DNA of 64,000 nt from Citrobacter freundii (GTDB lineage Bacteria > Bacteroidota > Bacteroidia > Chitinophagales > Chitinophagaceae): contig QFQQ01000036.1 of the NCBI GenBank assembly GCA_003243445.1, forward strand, positions 1 to 64,000. Reading direction: 5' to 3'. The notes under the pieces are model-generated. The model was not told the origin of the DNA, did no database searches, and saw nothing but the letters and a program-made list of their open reading frames with translations. A program made the position numbers and the translations under genes. Every line of letters starts with the position of its first letter. Within the stretch, counting starts at the first letter, position 1. Below, piece by piece: positions 1-7,781 of this stretch.

Positions 1-60
1 AAATAAACGCTAATCTCCCTGCACAAACTAGCTTCGCTTAATGAATTACTTTTCAAAGCG

Positions 61-130
61 CGGTAGCAACCTCTGGAACTTCTGAAACCCCTGGAACCTC
101 TGGAACTCTTGGAACCTCTGGAACCCTCCC
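61..130. repeat. Degenerate GGAACCTCT-type tandem array
   Basis: About 70 bases are built from imperfect 9-10 base units of the kind CCTCTGGAACTTCTGGAACC. The array sits just downstream of the photolyase stop codon. The same units, preceded by a related GCGG(T/C)AGCAAC lead-in, recur at 60869-60911, so this is a dispersed intergenic repeat family. Bases 1-60 before it hold no gene I can support. Confidence 0.7.
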
Positions 131-139
131 CCTGAACCT

Positions 140-1447
140 TCACTTCCCCACCGCCGCCTTATACGCCTTCAAACACCTTTCCCTTGCAAATTCATGCTCC
201 ACGATGGGACGCGGATAGGTGAGTTCTTCAAACTCGGGAACCCATTTGCGGATATAGGTCAGATCAGGGTCAAACTTTTTTGTCTGTATATACGGATTGA
301 AAATGCGGAAATAGGGAGCGGCATCGCAGCCGGTGCCGGCAGCCCATTGCCAGTTGCCGTTATTCGCAGCGAGATCATAGTCGAGTAACTTCTGTGCGAA
401 GTAAGCCTCACCCCAGCGCCAGTCGATCAGGAGATGTTTGGAGAGAAAAGACGCAGTGATCATCCGGACACGGTTATGCATAAAACCGGTTTCATTCAGT
501 TCGCGCATACCGGCATCCACGATCGGATAGCCGGTCTGACCATTGCACCAGGCTTCGAAATCTTTCTCGTTGTATCGCCATTTGATCTTGTCGTATTCAG
601 GACGAAAGGCTTCTGTCACCACGCGTGGAAAATGCCAGAGGATCGTTTGAAAAAAGTCGCGCCATATTAACTCACCGAGAAAAGTTTCGCTCAACGCACC
701 TGCTTCGCGGGCCAGCTCACGAACGCTGACCGTGCCAAAGCGGAGATGCACGCCAAGCTTTGTTGTGCCTTTCTCAATACCTGGGAAATCGCGCTGTTGT
801 TTGTAATCCCTGATCGTGGCGGGCTTCCATTTTTCCGGAGGAAAATCCTTATTCACCGGTTTGAAATCCATGGAAGCAAGCGAAGGAATTCTTTTGGGTG
901 CATGTTGAAAAAAGTTGCGGTAATATTTTCCGCAGGGATATGATTTCAGGTAAAAATCATTTTGTATCGATTTCCATTTTCTTGAATAAGGTGTGAAAAC
1001 GGTGTAGGGCGTGCCATCATCTTTCAGCACTTCATTTTTTTCAAAGATCACCTGGTCTTTATAACTATGAAAAGATACGTTTGCTTTTTTCAGCATCGTT
1101 GCGATCTTTTGATCACGGTCCTTTGCATAGGGCTCATAGTCGGTATTGGTAAACACCTTTTCGATCTGATAATCCTTCAGCAGTTCTGCGAATATTTCCG
1201 CTGGCTTGCCATAACGCACATCCAGTGTTGAGCCTGCTTTCTCCAATTGTTCCTGCATGTGCACCAATGCATCGCGAATAAACTCTACGCGACGATCAGC
1301 ACGGTCTTCCAGCTCATCCAGGATCGCGCGGTCGAATATGAAAAGTGGCACTACGGGATTGCTATCTTTTAACGCATGATAAAGAGCGGCGTTATCTTTC
1401 AAACGCAGATCACGGCGGAACCAGCAAATATTAACGGGAGACTTCAT
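140..1447 (-). CDS. phrB: Deoxyribodipyrimidine photolyase (class I cryptochrome/photolyase family)
   Basis: Light-driven, FAD-dependent repair of UV-induced pyrimidine dimers. The 435-aa protein starts with the antenna-domain signature ICWFRRDLRLKDN (residues 7-19), forming an alpha/beta domain to about residue 165. The helical FAD-binding half follows, with WRDFFQ, DWRWGEAYFAQ and the core NNGNWQWAAGTGCDAAPYFR. The NGNWQW tract is typical of class I CPD photolyases rather than of blue-light-sensing cryptochromes. Length is slightly below the usual 450-480 aa, but both domains look complete. It lies 13 bases downstream of the aminotransferase gene on the same strand, so the two may be co-transcribed. 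Cryptochrome-DASH is a less likely alternative. Confidence 0.93.
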   Translation of the reverse strand: MKSPVNICWFRRDLRLKDNAALYHALKDSNPVVPLFIFDRAILDELEDRADRRVEFIRDALVHMQEQLEKAGSTLDVRYGKPAEIFAELLKDYQIEKVFTNTDYEPYAKDRDQKIATMLKKANVSFHSYKDQVIFEKNEVLKDDGTPYTVFTPYSRKWKSIQNDFYLKSYPCGKYYRNFFQHAPKRIPSLASMDFKPVNKDFPPEKWKPATIRDYKQQRDFPGIEKGTTKLGVHLRFGTVSVRELAREAGALSETFLGELIWRDFFQTILWHFPRVVTEAFRPEYDKIKWRYNEKDFEAWCNGQTGYPIVDAGMRELNETGFMHNRVRMITASFLSKHLLIDWRWGEAYFAQKLLDYDLAANNGNWQWAAGTGCDAAPYFRIFNPYIQTKKFDPDLTYIRKWVPEFEELTYPRPIVEHEFARERCLKAYKAAVGK

Positions 1448-1460
1448 AGAGTCGAAGAAA

Positions 1461-2300
1461 TTAAGACCAGAGTTGTTGAATAAATTCCCTGTAAATGGAT
1501 AAGGTTATCCGGTTAGTAAATGATTTATTTTCCATTTGGCCGACCCATCTGATCCCGTTCATGGCATTGGTCAGAAAGATCTCATCAGCCTCAAGTGCCT
1601 CGTCTACCGAGATCTTTTTCTCAGAGATCTTATAATCAGCCTGCCGCAGCTTTTCCAGTAACCAGGTTTTCATCACACCTTTCACCCCTCCTTCTCCCTG
1701 AGCTGGTGTAAGAATGGTATCATTTTTCACCAGGAAAACATTGGCGATGGTCGCATCTGCAATATTCCCCTCGGTGTTCAGTACCAGGCAATCATTCCAT
1801 TGCTGTTGTTTGGTAAAACGGGCGGCCATGGTATAAGGCAAATAATTGGCCGATTTCAGCGAAGAAAAAATGTCCATGCTTTTTTTCGCATGTGGATAAA
1901 CCCCGATCACGAGGCCATTTTCATTCAGGCGGTTGGTGGCGGCATTGGCCGGCCAGGCTTCAATGAGGTAATGGAGGTGATCACCCTCCTGTTCGTAGAT
2001 TCCCCCTTCACCACGGGAAACCGACAACCGGATTCTTCCCAATGCACTGCACTGATTCTTATTACAAAGTGCTATAATATCTGACCTGAGTTTTTCCGCC
2101 GTAAACAGCCGGGATGTGGATAACTCCAGTGTTTTCACTCCATCAAACAGTCGCTCCATATGCAGTTCAAAAAGCGGGATATTACGATTCACGATCTTGA
2201 TCGTTTCAAAGAGGCCATCTCCATACCGATAGCCTTTGTTCGCAGCCGTAAAAATCCTGTCGGTGGCTTGGAATGTCTTACCGTTGAAGCAGATGTGCAT
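1461..2300 (-). CDS. Class IV aminotransferase (branched-chain aminotransferase / aminodeoxychorismate lyase fold)
   Basis: PLP-dependent fold-type IV enzyme of 280 aa. The N-terminus FNGKTFQATDRIFTAANKGY and the following YGDGLFETI are characteristic. SLKSANYLPY carries the likely PLP lysine, followed by EGNIADATIANVFLVKND and a late IFLTNAMNGIRWV. I start at the ATG at 2300; the frame extends upstream to a GTG at 2336, but that part runs into a GC-rich repeat and is not family-like. Substrate cannot be decided by eye. A single-gene context beside a photolyase fits 4-amino-4-deoxychorismate lyase (folate synthesis) as well as a branched-chain or D-amino-acid aminotransferase. Confidence 0.85.
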   Translation of the reverse strand: MHICFNGKTFQATDRIFTAANKGYRYGDGLFETIKIVNRNIPLFELHMERLFDGVKTLELSTSRLFTAEKLRSDIIALCNKNQCSALGRIRLSVSRGEGGIYEQEGDHLHYLIEAWPANAATNRLNENGLVIGVYPHAKKSMDIFSSLKSANYLPYTMAARFTKQQQWNDCLVLNTEGNIADATIANVFLVKNDTILTPAQGEGGVKGVMKTWLLEKLRQADYKISEKKISVDEALEADEIFLTNAMNGIRWVGQMENKSFTNRITLSIYREFIQQLWS

Positions 2301-2323
2301 GGTTGTAAAGTAACGACAAAAAA

Positions 2324-2450
2324 GACCGCGGACCACGGACCGCAGACCGCAGACTATTCATATTGCAGGAAAATATATCTTCTGCGGGGCAACTGTAGAA
2401 CTTCCGTTACTCCAACTCGTCCGCGGTCGGCGGTCGGTCGTCGGCGGTCC
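2324..2450. repeat. Inverted pair of degenerate GACCGC arrays
   Basis: A left arm at 2324-2354 made of GACCGCGGACCACGGACCGC-type units is followed about 65 bases later by a right arm at 2419-2450 made of the complementary GTCCGCGGTCGGCGGTCGG units. Together they could form an imperfect hairpin. It lies upstream of the aminotransferase start, between it and RR1. No gene was found in 2301-2526. Confidence 0.65.
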
Positions 2451-2477
2451 TCTTCCCTACATGAGCTATATCCTGTA

Positions 2478-2505
2478 TAAAAAAAGCCGCCCCAACGGGA
2501 CGGCT
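2478..2505 (-). terminator. Rho-independent terminator of RR1
   Basis: On the minus strand AGCCGTCCC-GTT-GGGGCGGCT, with one mismatch in the stem, is followed by seven T residues. It lies 22 bases after the RR1 stop codon. Confidence 0.85.
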
Positions 2506-2526
2506 CCTACAAGCAATTAGTATCTT

Positions 2527-3201
2527 TTAATTCTGCTCCACCAAACCGGCTTTCACAGCATACATGACCAGGCCGGCCATAGACTTTGTACCTGTTTTGG
2601 TTTTGAGCTTATCACGAATCGCCTCTACCGTTCTGGGGCTGAGGTCCACGATGTCCGCGATCTCTTTTGTGCTTTTTTCATCGCACATGAGTTTAAGAAT
2701 AGTAATTTCTTTATCAGTCAGTTGTACATCCTGAGGCATGGAAGATTCCGCAGTGCGTTTGGTACGCAGACCGCTAAGCAATGCCTTATTGGTAAGGTCA
2801 TTGAAGAAGAAATCCTGCTCATACACTGTCTTGATCGCATCATAGATCATCTCCGAACCCGATTCTTTGGTCAGGTATGAATTCGCACCGATCTCCATCA
2901 TACGGGAGATCACCGAATGGTCATTGTGCATAGAAAGCATGATCACTTTCACACCAGGATACAGTTTCTTGATCTCGGGAAGCGTGGTCAGACCATCCAT
3001 GATCGGCATCTGAATGTCAAGCAGTACAACATCAGGCTGGATGTGACGAAGAAGGTTAAGCAGTTGCATGCCGTTCTCCGCTTCAGCCACCATCTGGATA
3101 TCCTTGCGGCTGGAGAGGGAGGTTTTCACCCCCGTGCGGAATAGAGCATGATCATCAGCGATAGCGACTTTAATAACTGAGTTAGTCTCGTGATTTTTCA
3201 T
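2527..3201 (-). CDS. NarL/FixJ-type response regulator (RR1)
   Basis: A 224-aa two-domain regulator. The receiver domain (about 8-130) has the acidic pair D16/D17, phospho-acceptor D62 in VVLLDIQMP, and the conserved Lys in SYLTKESG. A LuxR-type helix-turn-helix (about 155-220) contains LTDKEITILKLM, TKEIADIVDLSPRTVEAIRD and the recognition helix. No histidine kinase is adjacent, so it is an orphan; the nearest kinase in the window is at 26.9 kb. It is a close relative of the regulators at 24568 and 27722, sharing the tail AGLVMYA. Upstream are operator-like palindromes (3281-3291, 3354-3371) and, divergently, a predicted structured RNA. Its targets are unknown. Confidence 0.93.
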   Translation of the reverse strand: MKNHETNSVIKVAIADDHALFRTGVKTSLSSRKDIQMVAEAENGMQLLNLLRHIQPDVVLLDIQMPIMDGLTTLPEIKKLYPGVKVIMLSMHNDHSVISRMMEIGANSYLTKESGSEMIYDAIKTVYEQDFFFNDLTNKALLSGLRTKRTAESSMPQDVQLTDKEITILKLMCDEKSTKEIADIVDLSPRTVEAIRDKLKTKTGTKSMAGLVMYAVKAGLVEQN

Positions 3202-3280
3202 GGGTTTGATATTGGTATTTAAAAGGCGGACTTATGTATTAATTCCGGTGCAAGATGAAAAATTCCCACTACATATACCA

Positions 3281-3371
3281 TAGTAAAACTACTTGATTTA
3301 GTATTTGTGGAAAGTACCGCTACGGCAGACTAATTGAAATTCTACGATTTGACTATAGTAAATTAACTATA
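3281..3371. promoter_or_regulatory. Operator-like palindromes upstream of RR1
   Basis: TAGTAAAACTA (3281-3291) and TATAGTAAATTAACTATA (3354-3371) are two short A/T-rich inverted repeats sharing TAGT/ACTA half-sites, placed between RR1 and the divergent RNA. They could bind a dimeric regulator such as RR1 itself. This is inferred from symmetry only. Confidence 0.3.
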
Positions 3372-3438
3372 CCCTATGTTAGAGAATTTTCTACCCGTTC
3401 CGTATTTACCATAATTTTTAAATCAGGGGATAGTGCTC

Positions 3439-3469
3439 TTGTGCACATACCTATGTGGATATATTTTTG
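3439..3469 (+). promoter_or_regulatory. Bacteroidota-type promoter of structured RNA 1
   Basis: TTG at 3439-3441, a 20-base spacer and TATTTTTG at 3462-3469 match the Bacteroidota housekeeping promoter (TTG or TTTG, then TAnnTTTG). The promoter of RNA 2 has the same elements at the same spacing, with a conserved GTGGATATA leading into the -7 box. Confidence 0.7.
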
Positions 3470-3473
3470 TCTC

Positions 3474-3604
3474 AGAAAGTTGATCGCTGAGGATGACTCG
3501 TTTATCCTTCTCTATCCAATGTCCAAACCGTCCAGAAAGTTATTTCCAATCCTATGTACAAGACCAAACGACACTCTCCGGGCTATCAACTTTCTACTTT
3601 TTTT
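3474..3604 (+). ncRNA. Predicted structured small RNA 1 (paralogue of the RNA at 25550)
   Basis: The predicted transcript begins 5 bases after the -7 box. Its first bases AGAAAGTTGAT (3474-3484) are perfectly complementary to ATCAACTTTCT (3585-3595), and three more pairs follow after one mismatch. The 3' strand of that stem runs directly into AC and seven T residues, a terminator geometry. A second helix TCGTTT (3498-3503) with AAACGA (3566-3571) extends the rod. Blocks shared with RNA 2, in the same order, are AAGTTGAT, GAGGA, ATCCAAT, AAACCGTCCA, ATTTCCA and ATCAACTT. The closed-end rod of about 131 nt resembles 6S RNA in outline, but I cannot assign it to that family. Open frames crossing it start upstream of the predicted transcription start. 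Confidence 0.65.
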
Positions 3605-3735
3605 GATACAGTCCCGTTTTGAGTCCGTTCAGTAATGAGAAACACGGTATGATCAAAAACCATTGAACATTAAACTTGAGTCCGATTCCGATTCTGCCCT
3701 ATTCAACGCTTTTTCTTTCATAACAGTAACGTAGC

Positions 3736-3765
3736 GCCTCTCCGAAAGGAGGGGCACTTTTTTTT
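3736..3765 (+). terminator. Strong plus-strand terminator without an annotated gene upstream
   Basis: GCCTCTCC-GAAA-GGAGGGGC, an 8-bp stem with a GNRA loop, is followed by AC and eight T residues. No plus-strand protein gene precedes it. It could be a backup terminator for the structured RNA at 3474-3604. The stretch 3605-3735 holds nothing else I recognise apart from two copies of TTGAGTCCG. Confidence 0.75.
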
Positions 3766-3865
3766 CGCGAATAATTCGCGAATGAGCGCGAATGGGTTCT
3801 TATGAAAAGATGGGACTTTATGTGATTTGAAAGACCCGGATTATTCTTGCAGATCTTGAGCCGGA

Positions 3866-6283
3866 CTATTCGGTTACATAAAACGAATGGCGGCCTGAAA
3901 CCGGGCCGGCATCGGAAATACCTTCGACGATAATGGAGAAGGCACCGGGAAGATCATTGGTGTAAAAGGAGAACTGTGCCTTGCCATTGATCACAGGGAT
4001 CTGCTGGGACCAATAGACCGTACTGTGCTTCTCGGGATCGGGTGGATTGAACGTGGCATAGTCGGCCACATAGAAATCCTTTGAATAGTAGCGCCCTTTT
4101 AACTTGACGAATAATTCGGCCGGCGGACCTGTGTTGCGGCCGGGACAATGATAAACAACCATTCTCCCCTGGTAACTATACGTCTCTCCCTCCACTGCAG
4201 GTGATCCGGTTCTGTGATTGGGACAGTTCAGGATATTATACGAACACACATAATCGCTGCAGGTCTGGCTCGTATATGACCCGGGGTCATTGGTCCATGA
4301 AGTTATTTTCGATTTTACCACCACCGCAGACAAGGTCTTTACCTCTGCCAGCGATTCATCAACCCATGGCATAACGGCTTTTACGCCTTTTGCTTCGGGA
4401 TAGTTTAAGGCAGCGAGGGCCTTATTCACGCTATCCGCATCATGATTTACTTCAACCGGGAAATCTTCTTTATTCTTTTCATTCACGATGAGATTGAGTT
4501 TCTCATGTGATTGCAATGCGGTAATATCTGCTGGTAAACTGAAACGGCCGGAAGAATCAGTAGTCACCATTTTCAAACCGGAACCGGCCAGCACGGTCAA
4601 CTCCACCGGCTTATTCCTGTTCCGTTTACCGGATGCTTTTACTTTTCCTGTGATGGCAAGGTCTTTATTTTTTAAGGCGCTGCGTATAACAGAATCAGGT
4701 GCCGGATCCTTATATCGTGTCCAGCATCTGATCAGCAATGTCATCTCCAGATCATCGCGATCGCCGATGCCATACATGCTTACAGGTGGGATCACGCCCA
4801 TATCAATATAATCCTGAAACAGTCTGTATGGAATCACATCTTTAAATCTCGTGGTATCTACGGACCGCGTAAGTACCGTAGCCATGGACACGCTTGCATT
4901 TAAGGGTTGCCCTTTTGCATCGTGCACATTCAGTTCGAGATCGACCTTCGAGCGCTTATGATAAGTGGATGAATCTGTAGCGATCTTCACTACCGGCAAT
5001 GAATCATATCCGGCGATAAAACTGCGCTCAGCCAGGGGCTGCATTGCTGCGTTGAATAAAGTAAGCGTTGCAATGCCGGAGCCAACAAGCTCAGTTGGTA
5101 TTTTCAACGAGGCAGCCGTATTCTTTAAATTGAGTTCCCACAGATCAAATAACTGCCGGTAATTATGGATCAGCAGATACATTTTTTCACCCGGTGTATT
5201 TGATTGTATTCTTACCTGCAACGAATCTGTCACTACAGCCTGTTTCACCTGCATCGTTGCTCCCTTTATTTTCACTTCCGGGAAATTTGCTGACACAAGT
5301 TTTTTTTCAGCATCATTCAATGACACAGTATAGGTCTTGCCTGCAACCGGTGCAAACTCGATCACGCCGATTCCTGATGATGAACTTTGAAATGATAATA
5401 CAGGTTTTCCATCCTGCAATAGGTTCCCTTTTACCGAAACCGGCTTTCCGCTTCTGTCTGTTATTTCAAAAGCAGTTCTTGTTTTTATGCCGTTTATCCA
5501 GTCACCACTCTCCGGATACCATCGGATGATCAATTGTTTTTCAAGAAAAGCAAGAGGTAAACGCGTGGCGAATTTTTGTTTTTCCTTTTGAATAACAGCC
5601 TGCATTTCCAAACGTGTGAAGGCAGGATCGTCGGGTAATGTGACCGGTACTTCTCCAAACGGGCTGACCACTGAATGCCGCTTCTGCACTTCTTTGTCGT
5701 CATTATACAATGCATAATCAAACGAAGCGCCGGTTGCATTCAACATCGCTTTGTTCGTAACGCGTGCAAGAAAACGGATCGAATCAGTTTCTTTTCCCGC
5801 TTCAAATTCAACACGGAAAGGATCACCACCGCTGAAACGTAGTGTAACCCGTTGCTGAAAAAGACCCGGACGGTATTCCCTGTTAGCCATATTCGTGTAA
5901 GCGATCAGGTTATAATCTCCTGCAGGAAAACTATCGGCCACAAAAAGTTCGCCTGCTGCGATACCGCCGTCCATTACAAATTGACTTGACGCCACTACTT
6001 CATGTGTGATCGCATGGGAAAGCGAAACATAAAGGGTATTATACTTTTGAAGGCTGTCCACAGCTTTCAGCAAATAAGCGGTAAACCAGATGTTCTCATT
6101 ACCGGTATAAACAGTTTTATCGGTATGCAGGTAAAGCTGTGAGGAGGAATACAAGCTGTCGCGATAAGCAAAGCGCTGTGCTGTGGAGTCAAAGATCTGT
6201 TGCGCCTGGGCGAATGAGCAATGACAGGAAAAACCCGAAAAGGTAATAACTAACAGAAGCCTGAATAACATACGAAAATTCAT
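3866..6283 (-). CDS. Exported MG2-domain protein with degenerate plug-like C-terminus
   Basis: An 805-aa protein with an N-terminal signal sequence ending near SFAQAQQ. It then has LYLHTDKTVYTGNENIWF, the opening of a macroglobulin MG2-like domain, then further Ig-like segments and a carboxypeptidase-regulatory-like stretch near residues 545-590. Towards the C-terminus TLSAVVVKSKITSW resembles the start of a TonB receptor plug, but no beta-barrel follows. A Cys-containing segment with YVCSYNILNCPNH lies just after it. Such proteins are common at Bacteroidota surfaces, but their role is not established; I would not assign one. It is monocistronic, convergent with the RNA region and divergent from the next lipoprotein gene. 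Confidence 0.75.
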   Translation of the reverse strand: MNFRMLFRLLLVITFSGFSCHCSFAQAQQIFDSTAQRFAYRDSLYSSSQLYLHTDKTVYTGNENIWFTAYLLKAVDSLQKYNTLYVSLSHAITHEVVASSQFVMDGGIAAGELFVADSFPAGDYNLIAYTNMANREYRPGLFQQRVTLRFSGGDPFRVEFEAGKETDSIRFLARVTNKAMLNATGASFDYALYNDDKEVQKRHSVVSPFGEVPVTLPDDPAFTRLEMQAVIQKEKQKFATRLPLAFLEKQLIIRWYPESGDWINGIKTRTAFEITDRSGKPVSVKGNLLQDGKPVLSFQSSSSGIGVIEFAPVAGKTYTVSLNDAEKKLVSANFPEVKIKGATMQVKQAVVTDSLQVRIQSNTPGEKMYLLIHNYRQLFDLWELNLKNTAASLKIPTELVGSGIATLTLFNAAMQPLAERSFIAGYDSLPVVKIATDSSTYHKRSKVDLELNVHDAKGQPLNASVSMATVLTRSVDTTRFKDVIPYRLFQDYIDMGVIPPVSMYGIGDRDDLEMTLLIRCWTRYKDPAPDSVIRSALKNKDLAITGKVKASGKRNRNKPVELTVLAGSGLKMVTTDSSGRFSLPADITALQSHEKLNLIVNEKNKEDFPVEVNHDADSVNKALAALNYPEAKGVKAVMPWVDESLAEVKTLSAVVVKSKITSWTNDPGSYTSQTCSDYVCSYNILNCPNHRTGSPAVEGETYSYQGRMVVYHCPGRNTGPPAELFVKLKGRYYSKDFYVADYATFNPPDPEKHSTVYWSQQIPVINGKAQFSFYTNDLPGAFSIIVEGISDAGPVSGRHSFYVTE

Positions 6284-6420
6284 TGATCGATTTATTCCAA
6301 ATACAGGAAATATCGACGAACAACCCTGTGCTCTTTCATCGGCTCAATAGGCAGTTCGTCGGACCGGCCGGGATCAAACCCTGCTGTCATCCAATATTTG
6401 CGAAGTAATATATCGTTTTT

Positions 6421-7719
6421 ATGAAAACAAAGTTTCTTTCAGTAGTTATTGCGGTCTCAACGCTCATCTTTGGATCAGCTTCATGCAAAAAGGACGGTAC
6501 GGGCAATAATCAACATCCGCCGGTGGAGAAAATCAAAACGGAAAAAGGATCGCCTGCCGGAAATGCGATAAGCAAGACGATCGGAGCATCTGGTGGCTCG
6601 TTGACAAGCGCTGATGGAAAGATCACGGTTTCGGTTCCTGCCGGGGCAGTTAGTGCCAATACCGTGTTCAGCATTCAACCGATCACAACGACACTGACGG
6701 GGAATGAATCCCGTCCCACATTCCGCCTCTTGCCGGAAGGCGTGAATTTCATAAAGAAGATCAACCTGACTTTCCATTACGACGAAAAAGAGCTGTTGGG
6801 CTCCAGGGACGATCTGTTGTCTGTTTGCTATCAGACAGAAGACGGTTACTGGAAAGCCGTGCCTTCTTCTCTGAATAAAGCAAACAAAACGATCTCAGTC
6901 GAAACTGAACATTTCAGCGATTGGACAATGTATGATCTCCTATCCCTCGAAATAACGAAACCAATATTAGCAGTCCACGAACAGACGGATATCCTTATTA
7001 AAGGATACGAAACGGATACAGACCAATTATTAAACGCATATGAAGGCTCGGGGAGTTTTTCGCAGGTGACCTGGACGATGGCAAATGACAGTGGCATGGT
7101 GGCAAGCAGCGCACAAGAGCCATTGAAGGCAAGATACCAGGCACCTTTTCCATTAAAACATGGAACAAATGGCGTGGTTCAGGCAGAAATCAAAGGCCGT
7201 TTTTCTATACCGGATAATTCCGCCTCGGGAGGCAGCCGGACCTTTACGCAGTTATTGCTCATCGCCCAGATCTCGCTGGCCAATGAAACGTATATGCAAG
7301 GGTCTTTCTTAGGTATGACGATTGATGCAACAGACGTGCAGTTGGTTAGCACGGGTGGCCAAATGATGATCAATGGAAGTGTGTCCAATGACTCAAGCTC
7401 AGTCGGCTATTCTTTGCAGGTAATGGCAAACGAATCGGGAAAATACAGCTGCGGAAATCTTCTGATCCCGGGAAATGCCGAAGTCGCCGTTTCGGGACAG
7501 CTAAAACAACAACCTATAAATTATACCACGCATTATATTAAATGCGGGCCACCTACCGCTCCCGGATATAGTACCGGAAAGGTAGTAATAGACAATTGGG
7601 GACCGGTCGGAACTTATATTACCGGTTCTTTTCAGGGTGCTTTATATAAATTACCAGACGAGTGTTCGCCGCCTAATAAGCCGCTCGATCTCAAATTCCG
7701 CGCAAAAAGAGTATTGTAA
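6421..7719 (+). CDS. Lipoprotein with ZU5-like domain
   Basis: A 432-aa predicted outer-surface lipoprotein. A signal peptide of about 21 residues ends in the lipobox GSASC (lipidated C22), followed by a charged linker. Residues about 46-170 hold IGASGGSLTSADGKITVSV and PAGAVSANTVFSIQPI, then ETEHFSDWTMY, which together match the ZU5 fold seen in Bacteroidota surface lipoproteins. The remaining 250 residues are beta-rich and unrecognised. The gene ends at a 19-bp perfect palindrome shared with the convergent EEP gene. Function unknown. Confidence 0.8.
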   Translation: MKTKFLSVVIAVSTLIFGSASCKKDGTGNNQHPPVEKIKTEKGSPAGNAISKTIGASGGSLTSADGKITVSVPAGAVSANTVFSIQPITTTLTGNESRPTFRLLPEGVNFIKKINLTFHYDEKELLGSRDDLLSVCYQTEDGYWKAVPSSLNKANKTISVETEHFSDWTMYDLLSLEITKPILAVHEQTDILIKGYETDTDQLLNAYEGSGSFSQVTWTMANDSGMVASSAQEPLKARYQAPFPLKHGTNGVVQAEIKGRFSIPDNSASGGSRTFTQLLLIAQISLANETYMQGSFLGMTIDATDVQLVSTGGQMMINGSVSNDSSSVGYSLQVMANESGKYSCGNLLIPGNAEVAVSGQLKQQPINYTTHYIKCGPPTAPGYSTGKVVIDNWGPVGTYITGSFQGALYKLPDECSPPNKPLDLKFRAKRVL

Positions 7720-7730
7720 CGACTATTTAT

Positions 7731-7774
7731 TCAAGCAAAAGGGCCGGCATTTCTTTGCCGGCCCTTTTGCTTGA
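7731..7774. terminator. Bidirectional terminator, 19-bp perfect inverted repeat
   Basis: The arms 7731-7749 and 7756-7774 (centre AAAAGGGCCGGCA / TGCCGGCCCTTTT) are perfectly complementary around a TTTCTT loop. The A/T-rich outer arms give a T-tract in either direction, so it serves both convergent genes. Confidence 0.9.
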
Positions 7775-7781
7775 ATCGCTT

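Noticed and set aside
3474..3604. Retron-type msr/msd RNA, because the ends are complementary
   Set aside because: No reverse transcriptase gene lies near either copy, and the complementary ends run straight into a T-tract, which fits a terminator.
3441..3635. A 64-codon plus-strand frame whose start resembles, as peptide, a frame at 25525-25615 (shared WIYFC and KLI words)
   Set aside because: The frames begin upstream of the predicted RNA starts and cross the promoter. In copy 2 the frame stops before the conserved AAACCGTCCA block. Conservation follows the promoter and stem rather than a protein. A translated short peptide cannot be fully excluded.
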